From CALBPI01 sp039821645 (GTDB lineage Bacteria > Pseudomonadota > Gammaproteobacteria > Steroidobacterales > Woeseiaceae): a DNA stretch of 64,000 nucleotides. Position 1 is the stretch's first letter. Each line of letters begins with the position of its first letter. Both the position numbers and the translations under genes were made by a program. The notes beneath the pieces were generated by a model. It was given only the letters and a program-made list of their open reading frames with translations, was not told the origin of the DNA and made no database searches. Positions 15,881 to 24,340 of this stretch are shown piece by piece. Where the stretch lies: positions 3,105-67,104 of the forward strand of contig JBCBNU010000009.1 of the NCBI GenBank assembly GCA_039821645.1. The letters run 5' to 3'.

Positions 15881-18052
15881 ATGAAAACGATTCGTTTTGA
15901 AGTCGACAGTGATGGGATTGCGCTGCTGACGATCGACGTGGCGGAGCGTTCGATGAACGTTTTGACGCCGGAGCTACAAGCGGACCTTTCCGAGAGCATC
16001 GACAAGATTTCTTCGGATGAGGCAATCAAGGGCGCGGTAATCACCTCGGCGAAATCGTCTTTCGTTGCAGGTGCTGATCTGATGTCGATGGTTAATGCCT
16101 ACGAAGACGGTCGCTCGGCTGCTGAAAAGTACGAGTATGCTCGCGGCTTTCAGCAGATTCTGAGACGCCTCGAGACGTGTGGCAAGCCGGTCGCCGCGGC
16201 GATCAACGGCACGGCACTCGGCGGTGGGCTCGAAATCTGTCTTGCCTGCCATTACCGCGTAGCCGCGGATGTGCCGAAATCGGTTCTGGGTCTGCCTGAA
16301 GTGCAGGTCGGATTGCTGCCGGGTGGCGGCGGCACACAGCGGCTGCCTAGATTGATCGGCCAGCAGGCCGCTTTGCAGCTCATGACGCAGGGTACCCATC
16401 TGAAACCCAAGGCCGCGCTTGAGCAAGGCATAGTTCATGACGTTGTCGCACTCGACGACCTTGTCCCTGCGGCGAAGCGTTGGGTACTTGAGACCGGCGA
16501 TCCGGTTCAACCCTGGGACAAGAAAGGCTTCAAAGTGCCTGGCGGTGCTGGTTTGATGCATCCGGGTTCAATCCAGACGCTTATGGTCGGCAGCGCATTG
16601 ATCGCTAAAGAAACGAACCATAACTATCCTGCTCCGATCGCGATCATGTCTTGCGTCTACGAAGGTACGGTGTTGCCGATCGACGCTGGTCTAGATATCG
16701 AATCGAAGTACTTTGTGACGCTGCTGATGGATCCGGTGTCGCGCAACATGACGCGCACGTTGTTCATCAATAAAGGCGCGGCAGACAAGCTTGTGCGACG
16801 CCCGCAGGGCATCGATAAGACCAAAGTCACCAAGCTCGGCATGTTGGGTGCCGGGATGATGGGTGCCGGCATCGCTTACGTGTCTGCATATGCGGGGATG
16901 AAGGTGGTGCTGCTGGACCGCGATCGCGATGCGGCGGAAAAGGGCAAGGACTACTCCCGTGCGTTGCTGCAAAAACGTATCGATCGCGGCAAGATGGCAT
17001 CTGAGAAAGCCCAAGAGATTCTCGAGCGTATCGTCACCACTGACGACTACGCAGAACTGGAGGGTTGCGAGCTCGTCATTGAGGCGGTGTTCGAGGACAA
17101 AGGCATCAAGGCGGACGTTACGGCGAAGACCGAAGCGGTAATTCCGGCAGATGCGATTTTTGCATCCAACACCTCAACTTTGCCGATCACGGGACTCGCC
17201 GAAGCGTCGAAGCGTCCCGAGCAATTCATCGGCATCCACTTCTTCTCGCCGGTCGACAAAATGCCGTTGGTGGAAGTGATTCTGGGTGAGAAGACCGGCG
17301 ATCGCGCGACTGCGGTTGCGCTCGACTATATCCAGCAGATTCGCAAGACACCGATCGTCGTTAATGATAGCCGCGGCTTTTATACCTCGCGCGTTTTCGG
17401 CACGTACACCAACGAAGGTATGACGATGCTCTGCGAAGGTATCTCGCCTGCGTTGATCGAGAACGTGGCGAAACAAGCAGGAATGGCTGTCGGACCGCTG
17501 GCGGTTATGGATGAGGTGACGCTCGAGCTTGGCTACCACGTTGGCAAAGCGACTGCTGCAGCGTTGGGCGACGACTACAAGCCAACTACAGGCTCACCGG
17601 TCATCGAACGTTTCGTCGAAGAGCTCGATCGTCGGGGCAAGCGCTTTGGTAAAGGGTTTTACGACTATCCAGAAAGCGGCAAGAAGCATCTCTGGCCGGG
17701 ACTGTCGGAAGTCTACCCATTGGCGGACCCACAGCCGTCACCTGATGAGGTGCGCAAACGCTTGCTCTACGTACAAGCGCTGGACACGGTGCGTTGTCTC
17801 GATGAAGGCGTACTGACTCACCCGGCTGATGGTGACATCGGCTCCATTCTTGGTTGGGGATTCCCGCCGTATACGGGTGGCACACTCTCGTTGATCGAAA
17901 CTGTAGGATTGCAGACTTTCGTTGATGAGTGCGATCGGATGGCCGCCGCTTACGGTGAGCGCTTTGCAGTACCGGACAGCCTGCGCGAGCAAGCAAAGGC
18001 AGGCCGTGGTTTCTACGCTGAAGACAGCATGGCCGCGCGAAGCGCAGCGTAG
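15881..18052 (+). CDS. fadB: Multifunctional fatty-acid oxidation protein, enoyl-CoA hydratase/3-hydroxyacyl-CoA dehydrogenase
   Basis: Alpha subunit of the beta-oxidation complex, 723 residues. The N-terminal crotonase domain (1-190) has both catalytic Glu residues, in GGGLEICLA and GLPEVQVGLLPGGGGTQ. A linker follows. The NAD-binding fold starts near residue 322 with LGAGMMGAGIA, and VIEAVFED is present. The 3-hydroxyacyl-CoA dehydrogenase C-terminal domains are seen in GIHFFSPVDKMPLVEV and RGFYTSRVFGTY. GAGGA precedes the ATG by 8 bases. It lies 27 bases after the thiolase and 8 bases before the next isomerase gene, in one operon. Confidence 0.95.
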   Translation: MKTIRFEVDSDGIALLTIDVAERSMNVLTPELQADLSESIDKISSDEAIKGAVITSAKSSFVAGADLMSMVNAYEDGRSAAEKYEYARGFQQILRRLETCGKPVAAAINGTALGGGLEICLACHYRVAADVPKSVLGLPEVQVGLLPGGGGTQRLPRLIGQQAALQLMTQGTHLKPKAALEQGIVHDVVALDDLVPAAKRWVLETGDPVQPWDKKGFKVPGGAGLMHPGSIQTLMVGSALIAKETNHNYPAPIAIMSCVYEGTVLPIDAGLDIESKYFVTLLMDPVSRNMTRTLFINKGAADKLVRRPQGIDKTKVTKLGMLGAGMMGAGIAYVSAYAGMKVVLLDRDRDAAEKGKDYSRALLQKRIDRGKMASEKAQEILERIVTTDDYAELEGCELVIEAVFEDKGIKADVTAKTEAVIPADAIFASNTSTLPITGLAEASKRPEQFIGIHFFSPVDKMPLVEVILGEKTGDRATAVALDYIQQIRKTPIVVNDSRGFYTSRVFGTYTNEGMTMLCEGISPALIENVAKQAGMAVGPLAVMDEVTLELGYHVGKATAAALGDDYKPTTGSPVIERFVEELDRRGKRFGKGFYDYPESGKKHLWPGLSEVYPLADPQPSPDEVRKRLLYVQALDTVRCLDEGVLTHPADGDIGSILGWGFPPYTGGTLSLIETVGLQTFVDECDRMAAAYGERFAVPDSLREQAKAGRGFYAEDSMAARSAA

Positions 18053-18060
18053 GAGCTGTC

Positions 18061-18843
18061 GTGAGCGATGACACGGTGGTGTTGTACGAGGTCACTGGTG
18101 CTGTCGCGACGGTCACGTTGAATCGTCCGGACGCGATGAACAGCTTCGACCAGCAAATGCGGGCTGAACTCACCGATGCATTGCGCCGTGCGTCGAGCGA
18201 TACCTCGATCCGTGCGGTCGTCCTGACTGGTGCCGGCAGAGGCTTCTCTGCCGGTGCTGATCTGACTGCAGGATTCCCCGAGGACAAGACGGTCGAGGCG
18301 CAACTCCAACGGGAGTACCGGCCATCGTTCGACGAAATTCGAACGATGCCAAAACCCGTGATCGCCGCGATCAACGGTGCAGCCGCGGGCATCGGCATGT
18401 CCTATGCGATGGCGACCGATCTTGCGGTCATGGGCGAGGGTGCCTTCCTTTTGGCACCGTTCTCCACGATCTCTTTGGTACCCGATGGTGGGGCAACGTG
18501 GCTCTTGCAAAAGCAACTCGGATACCGACGCGCGTTTCAGCTCGCGGTAGAGGCCGAACGTATCGACGCACAGCGCTGTCTCGATTGGGGTTTGGTCAAT
18601 CGGGTTGTGCCCAACAAAAATGTGCTTGCTGAAGCGCAGGCCTGGGCACAAACGCTGGCTGCCCGAGCGCCACTCTCGTTGCGGGCGACCAAACGCACAA
18701 TGCGCCATGCGGAGGCAGGCAGTTGGGAGTCCGCGTTCGACATGGAGGCGCAGATTCAAACGAGCCTTGTTGGTTCAGAGGACAACGTTGAGGGTGTTGC
18801 TGCATTTTTTGAGAAGCGGCAACCACAGTTTAACGGCAAATAA
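18061..18843 (+). CDS. Enoyl-CoA isomerase-like crotonase (PaaG-like)
   Basis: Crotonase of 260 residues. GRGFSAGADLTAGF and AAAGIGMSYAMATD form the CoA pocket. Both hydratase Glu positions are missing, but Asp142 in VPDGGATW is retained, matching the single catalytic Asp of PaaG and delta3-delta2-enoyl-CoA isomerases. I therefore expect double-bond isomerisation of unsaturated acyl-CoAs rather than hydration. It starts with GTG 18061; the ribosome site TAGGAG overlaps the fadB stop codon. It sits inside the beta-oxidation operon, where such an isomerase would be needed for unsaturated chains. Confidence 0.88.
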   Translation: MSDDTVVLYEVTGAVATVTLNRPDAMNSFDQQMRAELTDALRRASSDTSIRAVVLTGAGRGFSAGADLTAGFPEDKTVEAQLQREYRPSFDEIRTMPKPVIAAINGAAAGIGMSYAMATDLAVMGEGAFLLAPFSTISLVPDGGATWLLQKQLGYRRAFQLAVEAERIDAQRCLDWGLVNRVVPNKNVLAEAQAWAQTLAARAPLSLRATKRTMRHAEAGSWESAFDMEAQIQTSLVGSEDNVEGVAAFFEKRQPQFNGK

Positions 18844-18895
18844 AGAGGTCGCTGCCAACGCGACCTTTCAGCAGAGTAAATGACGGGGAGTCATC

Positions 18896-20089
18896 ATGGA
18901 ACGTAATTGCTATAACGAAGATCACGAGATGTTCCGCGACGCGGTGCGTCAGTTCATGATCAACGAGATCGGTCCACATGCTGAGGCGTGGCGTGAGGCG
19001 GGCATCGTCGATCGCGAGGCGTTCAGAAAGGCCGGTGAGCAGGGTCTGTTGTTGATGTGGGCGGATGAGCAATATGGCGGTGCGGGCGTTAAGGATTTCC
19101 GCTACGAGCAAATATTGATCGAGGAGCTCGCTAAGCACGGTGATCCCGGTTTCTTCATGACACTGCATTCGCGTCTGGTCGCGCCCTACATCGGGGAGCT
19201 CGGCACCGATGAGCAAAAAGCGCGCTGGCTACCGAAGTGCGTGTCGGGTGAGAGCATCCTTGCGATTGCGATGACAGAACCCGGCGCCGGAAGTGATGTC
19301 GCTGGGATGAAGACACGAGCGGTTGATGGTGGCGACCATTGGGTACTCAATGGATCGAAAACCTATATCTCCAACGGTATTAACGCAGACCTGATTCTCG
19401 TGGCCGCGCGAACCACCGATGCGTCGCACGGGTTGGGTTTGTTTGTTGTTGAACGCGGGATGGAAGGATTTGAGCGAGGCCGAAACCTGAAAAAGATGGG
19501 CCTGAGCGCGCAAGATACGGCGGAGCTGTTTTTCAATGACGTTAAGATTCCGAAAGAAAACGTACTCGGCGATCCGACAAGAGGATTCTATTACCTTATG
19601 CAGTTCCTCGCTGAGGAGCGGTTACTGGGTGCGGCTGGCTATGTCGCTGCTGCCCAGCATGCGTTCGATATCACGATGGATTTCATCAAAGAGCGCAAGG
19701 CGTTTGGACAGACGATTGCGGATTTCCAAAACACGCGCTTCAAGATGGCGGACATGCGCACAGAAATTGATCTGGCGCAGGTGTTCCTTGACCGGTGTGT
19801 TGAAGAACACAACTCGGGCAAGTTGACCGCCGAGCTGGCCGCACAAATAAAACTTTACGGTAGTGAGCTGGAAGGACGTGTGATGGACGCCTGTGTCCAA
19901 TTGCATGGTGGTGCTGGCTACATGGACGAGTACAAGATTTCACGGATGTATACCGACGCAAGGATTTCCAGAATCTACGCTGGATCGTCGGAAATCATGC
20001 GGGAGATTATCGCTCGTTCGATTGGCCTTGATCCGCGTGCCAAGAAGCCGAAAGCCGTCGATAACAAAAAACAGCAAGATGCCGCTTAA
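18896..20089 (+). CDS. Acyl-CoA dehydrogenase (long-chain/isovaleryl type active site)
   Basis: FAD-dependent dehydrogenase of 397 residues, introducing the 2,3 double bond and passing electrons to ETF. MTEPGAGSDVAGM and WVLNGSKTYISNG are the family signatures, and QLHGGAGYMDEY is near the C-terminus. The usual catalytic Glu of the medium/short-chain class (IYEGT) is Ala here (IYAGSSEI). Instead Glu241 in AEERLLGAAG lies where long-chain and isovaleryl-CoA dehydrogenases carry their base. GGGGAG precedes the ATG. It is the last gene of the tetR-thiolase-fadB-isomerase operon, and its stop overlaps the convergent methyltransferase by 4 bases. Confidence 0.93.
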   Translation: MERNCYNEDHEMFRDAVRQFMINEIGPHAEAWREAGIVDREAFRKAGEQGLLLMWADEQYGGAGVKDFRYEQILIEELAKHGDPGFFMTLHSRLVAPYIGELGTDEQKARWLPKCVSGESILAIAMTEPGAGSDVAGMKTRAVDGGDHWVLNGSKTYISNGINADLILVAARTTDASHGLGLFVVERGMEGFERGRNLKKMGLSAQDTAELFFNDVKIPKENVLGDPTRGFYYLMQFLAEERLLGAAGYVAAAQHAFDITMDFIKERKAFGQTIADFQNTRFKMADMRTEIDLAQVFLDRCVEEHNSGKLTAELAAQIKLYGSELEGRVMDACVQLHGGAGYMDEYKISRMYTDARISRIYAGSSEIMREIIARSIGLDPRAKKPKAVDNKKQQDAA

Positions 20090-20637
20090 CGAGCAAGCAA
20101 CCACCAGGCGGGCCCACCATTTGGGCTCTCCTGGTGGTCTAGCAGTGCGTGTGTCGCAGACTGTTCATTGACCCAGCTCGACACCGCCGAGAACTCCGAT
20201 ATGCCGCCGGCATGACCTCGGTATGCCATCAGACTCAACACGCCGTTGTCGCTCAGCAAGTCTATTGCGTCCGCAATTGCGGCCAGTGTCGTTTCGGCAT
20301 TGGTCGTTAGCGTCTTGTCACCGCCAGGAAGATAGCCGAGATTGAACACAATCGCGTTGATGCGCCCGTGAGTCGCCGCAGGGATACGCGACGCCAGATT
20401 GATGTGACTATCACAAGTCAGTGAAACGCGATCGAGCAGTTCGTGCGAATCTAATCGATGTTCGGTTGCAGCAATCGCACGCTGTTGAATATCGAAAGCG
20501 TAAACGTGACCGGTTTCGCCGACACATCTGGCCAGGAAGCTCGTGTCATATCCATTGCCGGCTGTGGCATCGACAGCGATGCCACCGTCCGGTATGTGTT
20601 GTCGCACAATCTGATGTGCAATTTGTGTGAGCTTCAT
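20086..20637 (-). CDS. MnmM-like class I SAM methyltransferase (YtqB/rRNA_methylase family)
   Basis: Methyltransferase of 183 residues. SAM motif I is AVDATAGNGYDTSFLA (about residues 21-36), and the family hallmark NLGYLPGGDK is near residue 100. This is the PF06962 family, whose Bacillus member YtqB was identified as MnmM, the enzyme methylating nm5s2U34 to mnm5s2U34 in tRNA. The older label 'rRNA methylase' is unsupported. The ATG lies inside the stop of the upstream oxidoreductase (ATGA, 20634-20637), so the two are translationally coupled. That partner resembles the oxidase half of MnmC. The function is inferred by family and context. Confidence 0.85.
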   Translation of the reverse strand: MKLTQIAHQIVRQHIPDGGIAVDATAGNGYDTSFLARCVGETGHVYAFDIQQRAIAATEHRLDSHELLDRVSLTCDSHINLASRIPAATHGRINAIVFNLGYLPGGDKTLTTNAETTLAAIADAIDLLSDNGVLSLMAYRGHAGGISEFSAVSSWVNEQSATHALLDHQESPNGGPAWWLLAR

Positions 20638-21641
20638 GAATCGTCGATACGCTGCATGTAATCAAACCTAGCAGGAACCTCGCTGTCGTTCACGATTTGC
20701 TCTGCCAAAAGATCGCCCAGGCTGGGCGCATAAAGGCTGCCTTTCGAACCAAGACCGTTGAATATCCACTGTGAGTTTGAAGCGTTCAAACGGCCGATCA
20801 CGGGCTTTCGACCGTGGACGATAGGTCGTACGCCCGCGCGTTGGCTTGTAATCATGTAGGGCACATCGAGAACGGAATCAAGAGTCTCTGTGAGCTGAAT
20901 GCGTGCTTGTTTTGTTGGAATACCGTCCAGCACATCCCAACTGTAGGTTGCTCCTGCCAGGAACTGACCATTACCGTCCGGCGTGATCCATATGCCGCGT
21001 GCGTGAAGTGTGCCTGGCAACCTCAATCCATCAGCGTGAATCACAACAATCTCGCCCTTCGCTGGCCGCCACTGCAGCGTCGGTGCTCGGTTGGCTTGCA
21101 ATTCGTGAAAACCGCAACACCACACTATCGGGCCGTCGATTTTGTTAGGTCTGGTTGTCAGCATCTCGTGCGTTTCGGACAGCGCCTGCCATGATGCGCC
21201 GATGTAAGCACTTGTATGCAGCCGCGCGGCCAGCGGCATTAACAGCGCTTTCCCAAGCGCTTGGAACCCCGACCATTCGGACGTGTCTCCTTGCTGCATT
21301 AGTTCTAGCAGAGATTCAGTGGAGCGGTCGAGAGCCGCGACCTCGCGCTCAGACTCGAGCAGTCGGAGCGCCGGACGTTCGAAGAGGCAGGACACGTCTG
21401 TTAGGTGCTCGATCGACCGATAGTGTGCAACCGCGCGGTTCCGCAGTTCCAGAAAGTCACCCTCTGATTTGAGCTTCTTGCCGGTAACCGGCGTGATCAG
21501 CCCCGCAGCGACTTTTGACGACGCGCCATCCAGATTCGCGTCGAATATACGCAGTCGCAGTCCGCGCTCATGAAGTGCCCAAGCGATTGCCGCGCCTGCG
21601 AGGCCAAATCCAACAATGGTGACGTCGACAGAGGTCTTCAA
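20634..21641 (-). CDS. DAO-family FAD-dependent oxidoreductase, MnmC(o)-like
   Basis: Flavoprotein of 335 residues of the D-amino-acid oxidase/glycine oxidase superfamily. The Rossmann FAD motif is VTIVGFGLAGAAIAWAL (residues 7-23). SSKVAAGLITPVTGKKL is the conserved loop after it, and GLGSKGSLYAPSLG at about 305 is the C-terminal FAD-binding stretch. It is compact, with no methyltransferase or other fused domain. Standalone MnmC(o)-type oxidases (MnmL/YurR in Bacillus) remove the carboxymethyl group of cmnm5U in tRNA. The coupled MnmM-like gene makes that role plausible. The start is TTG 21641 with no clear ribosome site, so the first few residues are uncertain. Confidence 0.82.
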   Translation of the reverse strand: MKTSVDVTIVGFGLAGAAIAWALHERGLRLRIFDANLDGASSKVAAGLITPVTGKKLKSEGDFLELRNRAVAHYRSIEHLTDVSCLFERPALRLLESEREVAALDRSTESLLELMQQGDTSEWSGFQALGKALLMPLAARLHTSAYIGASWQALSETHEMLTTRPNKIDGPIVWCCGFHELQANRAPTLQWRPAKGEIVVIHADGLRLPGTLHARGIWITPDGNGQFLAGATYSWDVLDGIPTKQARIQLTETLDSVLDVPYMITSQRAGVRPIVHGRKPVIGRLNASNSQWIFNGLGSKGSLYAPSLGDLLAEQIVNDSEVPARFDYMQRIDDS

Positions 21642-21679
21642 AGGTGCGTATGGCCGCTGATTACAAACCGCACTGGTCG

Positions 21680-22714
21680 TCAGCGTCGGGTTCGTGTTTC
21701 GAACCAGTCGACGCCGGCGTCATCACGGGTCACGGTGAGTACGTCTCGATCCACGAGGTAGTTGAGGTGCGCGCGGGCTTCACCTGTCGCCATAATCAGA
21801 TTTCCATCGTTTATTCGGCTTCGGAACAGCAATTCAAAGGTGTCCACAACGCGCTGCGGCTTGCGGCACAAGTCCTGTAGTCCGGTAAGGTTGTCGTCGT
21901 GCTCGTCAATTAACGCCTGCAATCGAGCAGGTGCGCCACGAAATGGTTTGCCATGTGACGGTAACACCAGTGTGTCGTCATCGAGCAGCGCCTTCAGCTT
22001 GCGGCAGCTGCTGATCCAATGCCCTAACGGGTCACTGTCGGGCTCTGTCGGCCACACGCTGACGTTCGATGAGATCGTCGGTAGGAGCTGGTCCCCAGCG
22101 ATAATCATATTTCGACGTTCATCGTAGAGAGACACGTGCTCAGGACAGTGACCACTGGTGGTTACCGCGCGCCATTCGTGGTCGCCGATGCGGAAGATAT
22201 CGTCTTCGTAGATTCGGCGATACGCATCCGGCATTGTGTAAACAGCACGACCGAACATGCCGAACTTGTCCTTGTACCGCTGCAAGGCATCTTCATCGAA
22301 CCCCGCACTGCGGTAGAACGTGACGCCGGCTTCCGGTGCGTCTTTGCCCGTATCGGCGACCAGGACTCTGCACATCAGATATTCCGCTCGGGACATGTGA
22401 AGCGGTACGTCGTGTTGTTCGACAAGCCAGCCCGCGCTACCGACATGGTCGGGGTGCATATGCGTGACTATGACGCTCTTTACATCACGCCCATCCAGCA
22501 ACTGCATCCAGAGCTCGCGCGTCTCTTTGCTGTTCAGTCCTGTATCGACGATCGTCGTAGCGTCGCGTGTCCCGAGTAGCCAAAGATTAATATGCCCCAG
22601 CATGAAGGGCAGCGGCATACGAAGCCATTCCAGCTCATCGGCGAGAGACACAGCCTGACCGGGCTTCGGTGGTTCGATTTCTGAGTAGAACAATTCGCTA
22701 TTGGCGACCGCCAT
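21680..22714 (-). CDS. MBL-fold metallo-hydrolase
   Basis: Metallo-beta-lactamase fold hydrolase of 344 residues. The metal-binding THMHPDHVG (HxHxDH) lies near residue 100, further ligands are in TSGHCPEHVS and IAGDQLLP, and the last His is in LPSHGKPF. The C-terminal about 80 residues form a helical, winged-helix-like tail with HLNYLVDRDVL, as in LACTB2-like/beta-lactamase-like thioesterases. The substrate is not identifiable: a thioester, a nucleic acid or a lactone are all possible. The start at 22714 is chosen over an upstream ATG that would overlap the divergent ligase start. It may be cotranscribed with the oxidoreductase 38 bases downstream. Confidence 0.85.
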   Translation of the reverse strand: MAVANSELFYSEIEPPKPGQAVSLADELEWLRMPLPFMLGHINLWLLGTRDATTIVDTGLNSKETRELWMQLLDGRDVKSVIVTHMHPDHVGSAGWLVEQHDVPLHMSRAEYLMCRVLVADTGKDAPEAGVTFYRSAGFDEDALQRYKDKFGMFGRAVYTMPDAYRRIYEDDIFRIGDHEWRAVTTSGHCPEHVSLYDERRNMIIAGDQLLPTISSNVSVWPTEPDSDPLGHWISSCRKLKALLDDDTLVLPSHGKPFRGAPARLQALIDEHDDNLTGLQDLCRKPQRVVDTFELLFRSRINDGNLIMATGEARAHLNYLVDRDVLTVTRDDAGVDWFETRTRR

Positions 22715-22800
22715 GATCGATATCTCTTTCGACGCATGACTTGCGCCGCTTAAGGACCTGCCGCCATTATATCGGTGGGGAACAGCTGAGGGGGGAAACA

Positions 22801-24324
22801 ATGCATCCAAGCGTGCACGCGAAGTCGCGGCCGGATCATCCGGCGATCATTATGGCGAGTTCGGGCGAGCGCCTGTCTTACGCCGAAGTCGACAAACTAT
22901 CCAACCAATACGCTCAGCTATTTCGCGGCCTCGGCCTGCAGCCTAGCGATCACATAGCAATTCTTCTTGAGAACTGCCTCGAGTACCTGCCGCTCGTGTG
23001 GGGCGCGCAACGCACCGGGCTGACCTACACCCCGATCAGTACGCACCTTCTTGAGCACGAGGTTGCGTATATCCTCGATAACAGCGGGGCCAAGGTCCTC
23101 ATCACTAGCGAGCGATTGGCACGCGTTGCCTCGGAGGCAAAAAGCGCTGCGCCGGGAGTTGAGAAAGCTTTTATGTTGCGGGGTGAATCTGACGACTTTG
23201 CTTCCTTGGAAGCGGCGATCGCGGAAATGCCCGTGACTCCTGTCGCAGACGAAGAGGCCGGGACGGTTATGATGTACTCGTCTGGTACCACCGGACTACC
23301 TAAAGGCGTATTGATGGCGCGTCCGCCCAACACGCCGATTACAGAGCATTCCAGAGTCGCGCTTGCATTAGTCAGCAACTTTGGCATTGGTACTGATTCG
23401 GTATACCTGTCTCCGGCGCCGCTCTACCATGCAGCCCCACTCACCTTTAACACCATTTCCATGGCGCTTGGTGGTACCAGTGTAATTATGGATAAGTTCG
23501 ACCCGGAAGGCGCACTTGCCGCGATCGAGCATTATGGCGTGACGCATAGCCAATGGGTGCCGATTATGTTCGTGCGCATGTTGAAGCTTCCAGAATCCGT
23601 ACGGCACAAATACGATCTCTCGTCGCAGCAGATTGTGATTCATGCGGCAGCGCCTTGTCCCGTTGAGATCAAGCAACAGATGATCGATTGGTGGGGGCCG
23701 CGACTGTTCGAATATTACGCATCGACAGAAGGGGCGGGATTCACAGCGATCGACTCAGCGAACTGGCTGCAACATCGAGGGTCTGTCGGCGTGCCGGTCG
23801 GATGCGAAATTCGCATTCTCGACGATGATGGTGAGGATGTGCCGACCGGAGATGTCGGTACCGTTTACTTCTCAGGAAACGATCAACCGTTCCACTATCA
23901 TAAAGAGCCGGAAAAAACGGCGCAGTCCTTTACACAGGATGGGTGGGCAACAGTCGGCGATGTCGGTTACCTCGATGACGAGGGTTTTCTGTACCTCACC
24001 GATCGTAAGCACTACATGATCATCACAGGTGGTGTGAACGTGTATCCCCAGGAAATTGAAAATGCCCTGGTAACGCATCCTGAGGTTGCAGACGCAGCCG
24101 TTTTCGGACTACCCGACTCTGAATTCGGTGAGCGAGTCCACGCGGTGGTTCAACCAATGGATGGGGCAATTGACAAAATCTCACTCGAGGCGCGTTTGAT
24201 CATGTTCCTGCGCGACCGGCTCTCGCACATCAAGGTACCGAAAGCCATCGACTTCGATCCGGAGCTTCCGAGGCACGACAACGGCAAGCTCTACAAGCGC
24301 CGGTTACTAGCGAGATACCAGTAA
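22801..24324 (+). CDS. AMP-dependent acyl-CoA synthetase (FadD-like)
   Basis: Adenylate-forming ligase of 507 residues: acid + ATP + CoA gives acyl-CoA + AMP + PPi. The P-loop MMYSSGTTGLPKGV lies near residue 160. YYASTEGAG is the A5 region, and TVGDVGYLDDEGFLYLTDRK the A7/A8 region with the hinge. The catalytic Lys of A10 is in NGKLYKRRL near the C-terminus. It is soluble, with no membrane segment. AGGGGGGAAA precedes the ATG. It is divergent from the MBL hydrolase and convergent with prpD (16-base gap). Chain specificity cannot be read off. Confidence 0.92.
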   Translation: MHPSVHAKSRPDHPAIIMASSGERLSYAEVDKLSNQYAQLFRGLGLQPSDHIAILLENCLEYLPLVWGAQRTGLTYTPISTHLLEHEVAYILDNSGAKVLITSERLARVASEAKSAAPGVEKAFMLRGESDDFASLEAAIAEMPVTPVADEEAGTVMMYSSGTTGLPKGVLMARPPNTPITEHSRVALALVSNFGIGTDSVYLSPAPLYHAAPLTFNTISMALGGTSVIMDKFDPEGALAAIEHYGVTHSQWVPIMFVRMLKLPESVRHKYDLSSQQIVIHAAAPCPVEIKQQMIDWWGPRLFEYYASTEGAGFTAIDSANWLQHRGSVGVPVGCEIRILDDDGEDVPTGDVGTVYFSGNDQPFHYHKEPEKTAQSFTQDGWATVGDVGYLDDEGFLYLTDRKHYMIITGGVNVYPQEIENALVTHPEVADAAVFGLPDSEFGERVHAVVQPMDGAIDKISLEARLIMFLRDRLSHIKVPKAIDFDPELPRHDNGKLYKRRLLARYQ

Positions 24325-24340
24325 CCGACAGCTCTGCAGA

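Noticed and set aside
17601..18398. 265-codon open frame opposite fadB and the isomerase gene
   Set aside because: Spans the junction of two confident genes on the other strand; composition typical of a shadow frame.
18061..18843. Crotonase lacking both hydratase Glu residues as a pseudogene
   Set aside because: Frame intact, ribosome site good, and Asp142 matches the single-Asp isomerase group, so loss of the Glu pair is a family trait.
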